NCBI GenBank assembly: GCA_021779635.1
Contig: JAJYAH010000098.1
Location: 1 to 13,743, forward strand
Reading direction: 5' to 3'
From: Pseudomonadota bacterium
GTDB lineage: Bacteria > Pseudomonadota > Alphaproteobacteria > Rhizobiales > Xanthobacteraceae
Length of the DNA stretch: 13,743 nucleotides
The notes beneath the pieces are model-generated. The model was given only the letters and a program-made list of their open reading frames with translations. It was not told the DNA's origin and ran no database searches. The translations under genes and the position numbers were made by a program. Positions 7,562 to 13,079 of this stretch are shown here, in pieces; position 1 is the stretch's first letter, and each line of letters starts with the position of its first letter.

Positions 7562-7578
7562 GTGAAAGGCTTTTACAT
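7560..7578. promoter_or_regulatory. Putative TetR operator O2 over the tetR start codon
   Basis: ATGTGAAAGGCTTTTACAT is an inverted repeat with 7 of 8 arm positions matching and a 3-base centre, sharing the ATGTRAAW-N3-WTTTACAT form with O1 at 6782-6800. It overlaps the tetR initiation codon (7559-7561), which fits negative autoregulation. Confidence 0.7.
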
Positions 7579-7604
7579 GAGCCGGTGCAAAAGGTCACTA
7601 GACC

Positions 7605-8021
7605 CTAGCGTGCGGATCTGGCCTGCAGTTCGGTAAATCCGCCGGCCGCCTCCCGAACGTCGGCAGGAAAATCCGACATTTCCTGCACCTGGCGGATCTC
7701 GATGATTTCATTGTCGGAGGCTGGGCACCGCTTCGCCCAGGCAATGGCCTCATCTCGTGATGTCACGTCAATCATCCAGTAGCCGCCGAGCACCTCCTTG
7801 GCCTCGGTGAAGGGACCGTCAGTCACAACCGGCTCGCCGCCGGCGAACGAAACCCGTGCCCCCATCGACGGCGGATGCAGCCCATCGAGCGTGATCAGCA
7901 CACCGGCCACTTTCAGCGCTTCATTGTATTTCATCATCGCGGCGACCGCATCCGCGGCAGGCATAGTGCCGGCGGCCGCCGTCTCGTAGCCTGACGGAAT
8001 CATCAGCATCATGAATCGCAT
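7605..8021 (-). CDS. YCII/DGPF-domain protein (copy 1)
   Basis: Small cytosolic protein of the YCII-related (DGPF) family, 138 aa, enzymatic activity unknown. The signature VVTDGPFTEAKEVLGGYWMID lies at about 65-85 (D68-G-P-F71), and the start MRFMMLM is typical. I chose ATG 8021 because GGAG lies seven bases before it; GTG 8027 is the longer alternative. Family members are the standard partners of ECF42 sigma factors. The gene is detached from the sigma operon at 9748-12949, but has the same TGTCGG-N17-CGTC motif 80 bp upstream. The palindrome CTAG-ACC-CTAG overlaps its stop; there is no clear terminator before tetR, so read-through into tetR is possible. Confidence 0.92.
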   Translation of the reverse strand: MRFMMLMIPSGYETAAAGTMPAADAVAAMMKYNEALKVAGVLITLDGLHPPSMGARVSFAGGEPVVTDGPFTEAKEVLGGYWMIDVTSRDEAIAWAKRCPASDNEIIEIRQVQEMSDFPADVREAAGGFTELQARSAR

Positions 8022-8100
8022 CTTCACTCTCCACTGGATTTCAATTCAAAGGACCCGGTCGTCTGCGGTGTTGACCGGCCGAACCATCGTTCATCAACAC

Positions 8101-8127
8101 GACGAATGGGGCCTTGTGGCACCGACA
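8101..8127 (-). promoter_or_regulatory. Putative ECF42-type promoter, site A (YCII copy 1)
   Basis: On the minus strand TGTCGG (8127-8122), then 17 bases, then CGTC (8104-8101), 80 bp before the YCII start. It is identical in both boxes and spacing to sites B and C. As I recall, characterised ECF42 promoters have TGTCGA and CG(A/T)C boxes. Confidence 0.68.
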
Positions 8128-8765
8128 TCAAAAGCAAAATTATTTCGGAGGTCGTTGCCGGCGACGTTCAATCGTCGATGGCCTGATGGGTCGAGGTCCA
8201 GAAATCGACGAAGGCGCGCGGCGGTTGCGGTGAATCCATCATTCGCTGAGTCAGCAAAATGCCGGTGAGTGTCGGGCTGGGGATTTAAATATCTCCCGGT
8301 CGGCGAAGAATTCGGCATCCACGCGAAACTGCTGCGCGAAGGCGGGCCCAAAATGGGGGCGCAGTCATGGATGAATTGCGCAAGAGCCATCTCGGCGTGG
8401 CCAGGCGCAGGAAAACCGGGCCGAGCGTAGGTGAGCGGTTGCAGAAGGCCTATGAGAAGGTGATGGCCAGGACGAGGTGATGTGGGCGTTCCCGTTTTGC
8501 GGCTTGGATCTCAACACCCATCGACCGGGAACGATTTTCTGTCGTCCGCCACTTGGCCGGCTGACCGCGCACGCGCAGCGCCTGCTTTGACGAAGCGTGG
8601 ATGACACGCGATCGGTCCCGAAGCGATCGCTCCCCTTTTGCTTGAATCCTTCGCTGGCGCAACATGACCTTTCGAGCCTAAACTCCTAAGTGGTAACGCG
8701 CGGTGATGGTCCGGCGTCGTGCATGACGTTGAAATTCAACACCGGATCGGGCGAGGTGTCACGTC
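8128..8765. other. Region of about 640 bases without a recognisable gene
   Basis: Lies between the divergent YCII promoter and the glycine-rich protein gene. Open frames here are short and none gives a product I recognise. It holds a small possible gene (8367-8480), an inverted repeat CGTTCCCG (8487-8494) / CGGGAACG (8526-8533) followed by ATTTTCT, and the palindrome GTTGAA-A-TTCAAC at 8728-8740, located 25 bp before the 8766 start codon and therefore a candidate operator. A degraded gene cannot be excluded. Confidence 0.4.
8367..8480 (+). CDS. Possible 37-aa basic small protein
   Basis: ATG 8367 is preceded by GGGGG at seven bases. The product is 37 aa, strongly basic (MDELRKSHLGVARRRKTGPS then VGERLQKAYEKVMARTR) and likely helical. 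I do not recognise it. A ribosome site and helix-like composition are the only support, so this is a candidate only. Confidence 0.28.
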   Translation: MDELRKSHLGVARRRKTGPSVGERLQKAYEKVMARTR

Positions 8766-9056
8766 ATGTCGGGAATGCTCATCAATCTGATCATCCAGGT
8801 CATTAGCGGCGCCGTCGGCGGAAATGTTGCCGCCGGCGCCGCCAAGAATGTCGATCTCGGTACGCTTGGAAATACCATCGCGGGTGCCATCGGCGGCGGC
8901 GTTGGTGGACAAATCCTTGGCATGCTGATTCCGCTGCTTGCCAATACCGGCACGACACCGGATATCGGCAGCATCGTCGGTCAGGTGGCCGGCGGTGGCG
9001 TTGCCGGCGCCGTGCTGACGGCGATCGTCGGCGCCATCAAGAACAGGACGGCTTGA
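8766..9056 (+). CDS. Small glycine-zipper membrane protein, function unknown
   Basis: Product of 96 aa from ATG 8766, with GAGG nine bases upstream. It is almost entirely Gly/Ala/Ile/Val: a first block at about 3-25, a second at 32-58 (LGNTIAGAIGGGVGGQILGMLIPLL) and a third at 67-92 (IGSIVGQVAGGGVAGAVLTAIVGAIK). The blocks resemble each other and carry repeated GxxxG spacing, as in glycine-zipper proteins that oligomerise in membranes. There is no cleavable signal and no catalytic motif. I do not know a function. It precedes an exported protein gene on the same strand by 64 bp with a hairpin between them. Confidence 0.8.
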   Translation: MSGMLINLIIQVISGAVGGNVAAGAAKNVDLGTLGNTIAGAIGGGVGGQILGMLIPLLANTGTTPDIGSIVGQVAGGGVAGAVLTAIVGAIKNRTA

Positions 9057-9078
9057 CCGGTCCGAAAACGAGAGCGGA

Positions 9079-9102
9079 GCGGGGCACTGATGCGTGCCCC
9101 GC
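9079..9102 (+). repeat. Nine-bp hairpin between the two plus-strand genes
   Basis: GCGGGGCAC (9079-9087) and GTGCCCCGC (9094-9102) pair perfectly around a 6-base loop. It stands 22 bp after the 8766 gene and 18 bp before GTG 9121. No U-run follows, so it is more likely an mRNA stability or partial-termination element than a full terminator. Confidence 0.55.
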
Positions 9103-9120
9103 CGGAGTGGGCAGACGATC

Positions 9121-9552
9121 GTGAATGCAAAAGCAGTCTTTCTCGCAGCAATGCTGTGCAGTCTCATGTTGCCGCCGGCACAAGCCGAGGTTCGCATCCT
9201 CGCCAGTCCGGGCGGACAGGTGGGGCCGTTCCTCGATATGTTCGAGGACGTGCGCGCCTCGGGCGAACGCGTCGTGATCGACGGGCCGTGCCTGTCGGCC
9301 TGTACGCTGGTGCTGAGCGTGGTGCCGAGCAACCGCATCTGCGTGACGCGGCGGGCGGTACTGGGATTTCATGCCGCGCGATCGATCGACCGGCGCGGCA
9401 GGACCTATGCCGAGCCGCAAGCCTCCGAACTTGTGCTGGAGGCCTATCCTTCCGCGGTAAGGGGATGGATTCGCCACCACGGCGGATTGACCTCGCACCG
9501 GGTGCTGCTGCGCGGGCGCGAACTCGCGGCAATCTATCCGGCGTGCCGATAG
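9121..9552 (+). CDS. Exported ClpP/crotonase-like protein (COG3904-type), putative
   Basis: Probable periplasmic protein, 143 aa from GTG 9121. Residues 1-22 are a Sec signal peptide (NAKAVFLAAMLCSLMLPPAQA, cleavage after AQA). The mature part has GPCLSACTLVLS at 55-66 and LGFHAA at 81-86, the paired motif of small ClpP-like predicted periplasmic proteins; Ser59 and His84 are the candidate catalytic pair. Four cysteines (57, 61, 74, 142) could form disulfides. GTG 9094 would give a longer N-terminus but lies inside the hairpin at 9079-9102 and adds residues before the signal peptide. Substrate unknown. The stop codon TAG overlaps the first base of a palindromic repeat. Confidence 0.8.
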   Translation: MNAKAVFLAAMLCSLMLPPAQAEVRILASPGGQVGPFLDMFEDVRASGERVVIDGPCLSACTLVLSVVPSNRICVTRRAVLGFHAARSIDRRGRTYAEPQASELVLEAYPSAVRGWIRHHGGLTSHRVLLRGRELAAIYPACR

Positions 9553-9624
9553 AGCATGATCCGGAAAAGTGGCTACCGGTTTTCCCTCGCGACAAACGCG
9601 AAGCGTTGCGAGGAGATCATGCTC
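9552..9624. repeat. Palindromic intergenic element (Bradyrhizobium REP-like)
   Basis: GAGCATGATC (9552-9561) and GATCATGCTC (9615-9624) are perfect 10-bp terminal inverted repeats. Inside, GGAAAA and TTTTCC pair around GTGGCTACCGG, and a second stem uses the CGCGACAAACGCG / GCGTTGCG region. I recognise this family from many intergenic positions in Bradyrhizobium genomes. It lies between convergent genes and its first base is the last base of the 9121 gene stop. Confidence 0.85.
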
Positions 9625-9629
9625 TCAAA

Positions 9630-9670
9630 CAAAAAACAGAGCCCCGCGATTGAACCGCAACGGAGGCTCT
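9630..9670 (-). terminator. Terminator of the ECF42 operon, probably bidirectional
   Basis: On the minus strand AGAGCC-U-CCG pairs with CGG-GGCTCT around a 14-base loop, followed by GUUUUUUG, 77 bp after the VOC gene stop. On the plus strand the same stem is followed by ATTTCTT, so it can also end transcription from the 9121 gene. Confidence 0.82.
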
Positions 9671-9747
9671 ATTTCTTGACGCGTTTTCTTCGCGCGAACC
9701 TCGCATCGGATGCGGCGAAGGCGTCGCTTGAAAACACTCTGGATCGA

Positions 9748-10158
9748 TCATTGCTCCATCGGGCAGTTGATCATCCAGGGAATGCCGAACTGATCGACGC
9801 ACATCCCGAACCCCTTGGCCCAGAAGGTCTTGGCGAACGGCATGTTGACGGTGCCGCCCTCGGACAGAGCCTTGAAGCGGCGTTCGCCCTCGACAGGATC
9901 CTCGACGGTCAAGGAGACCGAAAAACCCTGCGGCTGGTGGAAGTGACCGGGAGGCGCGTCGGACGCCATCAGCACCTCGCCGTCGATCGACATCTTGGCA
10001 TGCATGATCTTCTTCTTCCACTCCGGCGGAATCGGCATCGACTCCGGCGCCTGCTCATGCGTCAGCATGGCGTCGATCTCGCCGCCGAGCACCTTGGCGT
10101 AAAACTTGAACGCCGCTTCACAATTGCCGTTGTAATAAAGATAGGGATTGACCTGCAT
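9748..10158 (-). CDS. VOC family protein (PhnB-like, glyoxalase fold)
   Basis: Small enzyme-fold protein of the vicinal-oxygen-chelate superfamily, PhnB-like branch, 136 aa. The N-terminal MQVNPYLYYNGNCEAAFKFYAKVLGGEI and C-terminal FGMCVDQFGIPWMINCP are the standard PhnB-like ends; the middle carries MSIDGEVLMASDAPPG. The reaction is unknown; PhnB itself lacks a proven role and members are often called 3-demethylubiquinone methyltransferase-like without proof. ATG 10158 has AGGAG six bases upstream. Last gene of the sigma-linked operon, 38 bp after the SRPBCC gene, followed by a strong terminator. VOC proteins are frequent companions of ECF42/DGPF loci. Confidence 0.93.
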   Translation of the reverse strand: MQVNPYLYYNGNCEAAFKFYAKVLGGEIDAMLTHEQAPESMPIPPEWKKKIMHAKMSIDGEVLMASDAPPGHFHQPQGFSVSLTVEDPVEGERRFKALSEGGTVNMPFAKTFWAKGFGMCVDQFGIPWMINCPMEQ

Positions 10159-10196
10159 CGCTTGCTCCTTGGGTTATTGACGCTTCGAATAGTCGG

Positions 10197-10733
10197 CTAC
10201 ATTTCGGTGAGCCTTTTCAGGTTGGCGAGACCGATTTCAAAATCCTTGCCGATCATGCGGTCGAGGTTCATGAACACCTGCATCAACCTGGACATGAACG
10301 GCGCCGGGCCAAACATCCTCCAGGTGACATTAGTGTCATCGCCCTGCGGCAGTATTGTGAACTCGGCGGTGTTGTGGCCTTCGAACGGCCTGAAGAAATC
10401 CAGCTTGATGACGATTTTCGCAGGCGCCGAGGCCTCGAGAATTTCCATGCGGCCGGAGCCGACATTGTTGTTGCCGTCCCAGCCGTAGACCGCGCCCTTG
10501 CCGCTTGCCGCGCCGCTGTAGCTTCGCTTCATCGCGGGGTCCCGGGATTCATAGGGCGACCAGCTTCCCCATTGATGAAAATCGTTGATCAGCGGGAAGA
10601 TTTTCTCCGGCAATGCCCTGACCGTGGTCGCGCGCTGGACGCTGAACGCATTCGGCTTGGTCGCGGCGAGCACCAGCACGATCGCGACGACGACCGCAAG
10701 CACGATGGCGACGATGGCAACGATCTCGAACAT
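10197..10733 (-). CDS. SRPBCC family protein (polyketide cyclase/START-like) with membrane anchor
   Basis: Product of 178 aa. Residues 3-24 are a single strongly hydrophobic helix (IVAIVAIVLAVVVAIVLVLAAT), so the protein is anchored with a lipid-binding START-like domain after it. The domain (about 32-178) has the usual SRPBCC features: RATTVRALPEKIFPLINDFHQWGSWSPY at the start, a beta region SGRMEILEASAPAKIVIKLDFFRPF, and a C-terminal long helix MNLDRMIGKDFEIGLANLKRL. The hydrophobic ligand is unknown. ATG 10733 has GGAG six bases upstream. It is 43 bp after the DoxX gene and 38 bp before the VOC gene, one transcription unit. Confidence 0.92.
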   Translation of the reverse strand: MFEIVAIVAIVLAVVVAIVLVLAATKPNAFSVQRATTVRALPEKIFPLINDFHQWGSWSPYESRDPAMKRSYSGAASGKGAVYGWDGNNNVGSGRMEILEASAPAKIVIKLDFFRPFEGHNTAEFTILPQGDDTNVTWRMFGPAPFMSRLMQVFMNLDRMIGKDFEIGLANLKRLTEM

Positions 10734-10776
10734 GATAGGCTCCGTAAACCTCAGCGAGGCAAATCAGGAAGGATGG

Positions 10777-11190
10777 TCAACGTCGCAGCGGCATCAGCGC
10801 ACGCAAGTTCCGATCCCGTAACCACAGCCCGCCCCACACCATCAGTCCAAGATAGAACCCGAACAGGATGTGGCTGAACAGCGGACTGCCGATCCGCAGA
10901 TGCGAGGCCATCGCACCACCGAGATAGCCGGTCAGCAGGATCGCACCAAGAATCGAGGTCGGCGGTATCGCATAAAGGATGGTGCAGGCCAGCGTGATGA
11001 ACCCAAGGCTTCGCGCCAGTGTTTCGCTCGAACCATAGCCGATCCTGTCCATCGTTTCGGTGACAACCGGCCATGGCACCAACTTGATGGCGCCGTCGAA
11101 CAGCATGAACAGAATGACGAGACCGCTGAGAACGCGGCCGGTCCAGAGCGCGGGCTTCGAGACCGGCGGGGTCTCGGCGATCGTCGACAT
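10777..11190 (-). CDS. DoxX-like family membrane protein
   Basis: Integral inner-membrane protein of the DoxX-like group, 137 aa from ATG 11190, which has GGGAG at six bases. The frame remains open up to GTG 11316, overlapping the sigma-factor stop, but that extension lacks a ribosome site and resembles no DoxX protein. Four membrane segments are visible, starting with ALWTGRVLSGLVILFMLFDGAIKL and including TLARSLGFITLACTILYAIP, SILGAILLTGYLGGAMASHLRIG and a last one at about 107-126. The GGAxASHLRxG region is typical. Function unproven; relatives are linked to redox stress. First gene of the doxX-SRPBCC-VOC unit, behind promoter site B. Confidence 0.93.
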   Translation of the reverse strand: MSTIAETPPVSKPALWTGRVLSGLVILFMLFDGAIKLVPWPVVTETMDRIGYGSSETLARSLGFITLACTILYAIPPTSILGAILLTGYLGGAMASHLRIGSPLFSHILFGFYLGLMVWGGLWLRDRNLRALMPLRR

Positions 11191-11225
11191 GGCTTGCTCC
11201 CTAGAGAGTGGATGCATGCCCAAGA

Positions 11226-11252
11226 GACGAACGACGTCGGCGCAGTCCGACA
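11226..11252 (-). promoter_or_regulatory. Putative ECF42-type promoter, site B (doxX-SRPBCC-VOC)
   Basis: On the minus strand TGTCGG (11252-11247), 17 bases, CGTC (11229-11226), 36 bp before the doxX start, in the 122-bp gap after the sigma gene. Boxes and spacing are the same as at sites A and C; a T precedes CGTC in all three. Confidence 0.7.
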
Positions 11253-11312
11253 GAGAGCGTGAAATAATTTTCGAAGTTTCGCACCTCCTTCCCACAAGAG
11301 GAAGAGAAGAAG

Positions 11313-12584
11313 TCACTTCCCGGCCTTCGAGCCGCGCGGCCGGCTGTCGCGCATCAACCGATCGAGATGCATCCGGATATGAGCGGCTTCTGCCGAGGTG
11401 TTGGCGAGCGCGATGGCGCGGTCGAATGCCACCCGCGCCTCATCATTGCGGCCGAGCTGCATCAGGAACGCGCCGCGCACGCCGAAGAAATGAAAATAAT
11501 TCGAAAGCCGCTCGCCCAGCGGCTCGATCATTTCGAGCGCCGCCTCCGGCCCGCGCACCTTGGACACCGCAACGGCGCGGTTGAGCGTCACCACCGGCGA
11601 CGGCTGCATGATTTCAAGCGCCCCGTAGAGCAGATCGATCTGCGTCCAGTCGGTGTCTTCCGGCTTTGCGGCGCGGGCATGCAAGGCGGCGATCGCGGCC
11701 TGAATCTGATAGGGCCCGCTGCGGCGATGCCGCATCGCCTTGTCGATCAGCGCCAGCCCTTCGGCGATCATCTTCTGATTCCATAACGCGCGATCCTGAT
11801 CGTCGAGCAACACCAGCGCGCCGGCGGCATCGAAGCGCGCGGCCGCGCGGGCATGCTGCAACAGCAACAACGCGGTCAGGCCCATGATCTCGGGCTCGCT
11901 CTGGAACAGCCGCAACAGCAGCCGCGCCAGGCGAATGGCCTCTTCGCATAACGGCGCGCGGATCGCAGCGGTATCCCCGCCGGCGGAATAGCCCTCGTTG
12001 AAAATCAAATAAACCATCGCGGCCACCGCGGAGAGCCGCTCGGTACGCTCTACGGCCCCCGGGGTTTCGAACGGCACATCGGCGTTTGCGACCCGGGCCT
12101 TGGCGCGGGTGATGCGCTGCTCCATCGCGGCTTCGCCGACCAGGAACGCGCGCGCAATCTGCTTCACGGTCAGGCCTGAAACAATGCGCAACGCCAATGC
12201 GATTTGCTGGGTCGCCGGCAGATCGGGATGACAGCAGATGAACAGCAGCCGCAGAATATCGTCACGATAATGCGAACCGTCGAGCCGCTCGGCCAGCGCC
12301 TCCTCGGCGTCGTCAAGGTCCGAGATCGCCTCGTCCTCGGGCAGCGGTTGCTGCTTGCGGCTGCGCCGGATGTCATCGATCGCAACATTGCGCCCGACCA
12401 TGATCAGCCACGCCGCCGGATCGCGCGGCGGGCCGTTCTGCGGCCAGCTTTTCAGCGCGCGCAGGCAGGCGTTCTGGAATGCTTCCTCGGCGGTGTCGAG
12501 ATTGCGGAAATAGCGCAGCAGCGCACCGACCGCCTGGGGACGCGCCGACGTCAGCGCGCCATCGATCCAGGCGGTGTCGGTCAC
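11313..12584 (-). CDS. ECF42-group RNA polymerase sigma factor with long C-terminal extension
   Basis: Alternative sigma factor, 423 aa, about twice a normal ECF sigma. Region sigma2 is at about 20-75 (LLRYFRNLDTAEEAFQNACLRAL, AAWLIMVGRNVAIDDIRR), region sigma4 at about 107-166 (RLLFICCHPDLPATQQIALALRIVSGLTVKQIARAFLVGEAAMEQRI). Residues 180-423 form the helical TPR-like extension, with the diagnostic YLIFNEGYSAGG at 192-203 and LNRAVAVSKVRGPEAAL at 334-350. This architecture and the adjacent DGPF gene place it in ECF42, a group known to lack a dedicated anti-sigma factor and to need its extension. The start is GTG 12584, with GGGAG ten bases before it, and overlaps the YCII stop by four bases (GTGA), so translation is coupled. 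The stimulus is unknown. Confidence 0.95.
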   Translation of the reverse strand: MTDTAWIDGALTSARPQAVGALLRYFRNLDTAEEAFQNACLRALKSWPQNGPPRDPAAWLIMVGRNVAIDDIRRSRKQQPLPEDEAISDLDDAEEALAERLDGSHYRDDILRLLFICCHPDLPATQQIALALRIVSGLTVKQIARAFLVGEAAMEQRITRAKARVANADVPFETPGAVERTERLSAVAAMVYLIFNEGYSAGGDTAAIRAPLCEEAIRLARLLLRLFQSEPEIMGLTALLLLQHARAAARFDAAGALVLLDDQDRALWNQKMIAEGLALIDKAMRHRRSGPYQIQAAIAALHARAAKPEDTDWTQIDLLYGALEIMQPSPVVTLNRAVAVSKVRGPEAALEMIEPLGERLSNYFHFFGVRGAFLMQLGRNDEARVAFDRAIALANTSAEAAHIRMHLDRLMRDSRPRGSKAGK

Positions 12585-12949
12585 GCCGGAAGGCTCCCGG
12601 GATTGAGCACGCCGACGGGGCGGATTTCATAGGCGCCGCCGGGATTGGCTGCACCAAGATCGCGGGCGACGTCGAGCGCCTCGTCGAGATTCTTGCAATC
12701 AATAACATAAAAGCCGAGCAATTGTTCCTTGGTCTCGGCATAGGGGCCGTCGATCACGACCGGCGGATCGTCCTTGCGCAGCGTGGTCGCCGAGGTCGTC
12801 GGCAACAGGCGTGCCACCGGCCCGAGCCGGCCCTGCCTGGTCAATTTGTCCTGCACGACGGCAAGCTTCTTCATGACAGCCGCGTCCTGTTCCGGGGTCC
12901 AGGAACCGACGGTATCTTCATCGTGATAGCAAAGGATCGCGTAGAGCAT
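12581..12949 (-). CDS. YCII/DGPF-domain protein (copy 2), partner of the ECF42 sigma factor
   Basis: Product of 122 aa from ATG 12949 (MLYAILCYHDED, the usual start of this subfamily). The open frame reaches back to 13036, but that would run through promoter site C. The signature VVIDGPYAETKEQLLGFYVIDC is at about 64-85 (D67-G-P-Y70), and KNLDEALDVARDLGAANPGGAYEIRPV follows. YCII proteins have a ferredoxin-like fold; the reaction, if any, is unknown. It is the first gene of the sigma operon and ends inside the sigma start codon (GTGA overlap), the arrangement that defines the ECF42 group. It is only distantly similar to copy 1 at 7605-8021. Confidence 0.93.
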   Translation of the reverse strand: MLYAILCYHDEDTVGSWTPEQDAAVMKKLAVVQDKLTRQGRLGPVARLLPTTSATTLRKDDPPVVIDGPYAETKEQLLGFYVIDCKNLDEALDVARDLGAANPGGAYEIRPVGVLNPGSLPA

Positions 12950-12975
12950 GCGGATCGGTTCCCGTGTGTTGCAAG

Positions 12976-13002
12976 GACGATCCATTATGCCCGGCGCCGA
13001 CA
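12976..13002 (-). promoter_or_regulatory. Putative ECF42-type promoter, site C (YCII-sigma operon)
   Basis: On the minus strand TGTCGG (13002-12997), 17 bases, CGTC (12979-12976), 27 bp before the YCII start. Same boxes and spacing as A and B. Its position implies the sigma factor may activate its own operon. Confidence 0.7.
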
Positions 13003-13079
13003 GGATTTCGGAAATATTTTGCGCGGCAACGGTCACCGGATAAGGTTCCCCGATTCCGCATGGATGAAGCGAAAATCCG

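Noticed and set aside
8094..8390. Minus-strand 98-codon frame upstream of YCII copy 1
   Set aside because: It covers the putative promoter site A, has no recognisable motifs and no good ribosome site.
8270..8431. Plus-strand frame from GTG 8270 (about 53 codons)
   Set aside because: It starts right after a stop with a poor ribosome site and gives no recognisable product; it overlaps the slightly better 8367 candidate in another frame.
9556..10488. A 310-codon plus-strand open frame
   Set aside because: It is antisense to the VOC and SRPBCC genes, starts inside the palindromic element, and its product has the Leu/Arg-rich composition of a shadow frame in GC-rich DNA.
11191..11316. Longer DoxX start overlapping the sigma-factor stop (GTGA)
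   Set aside because: It has no ribosome site in front and would pass through promoter site B, while ATG 11190 has an ideal ribosome site.
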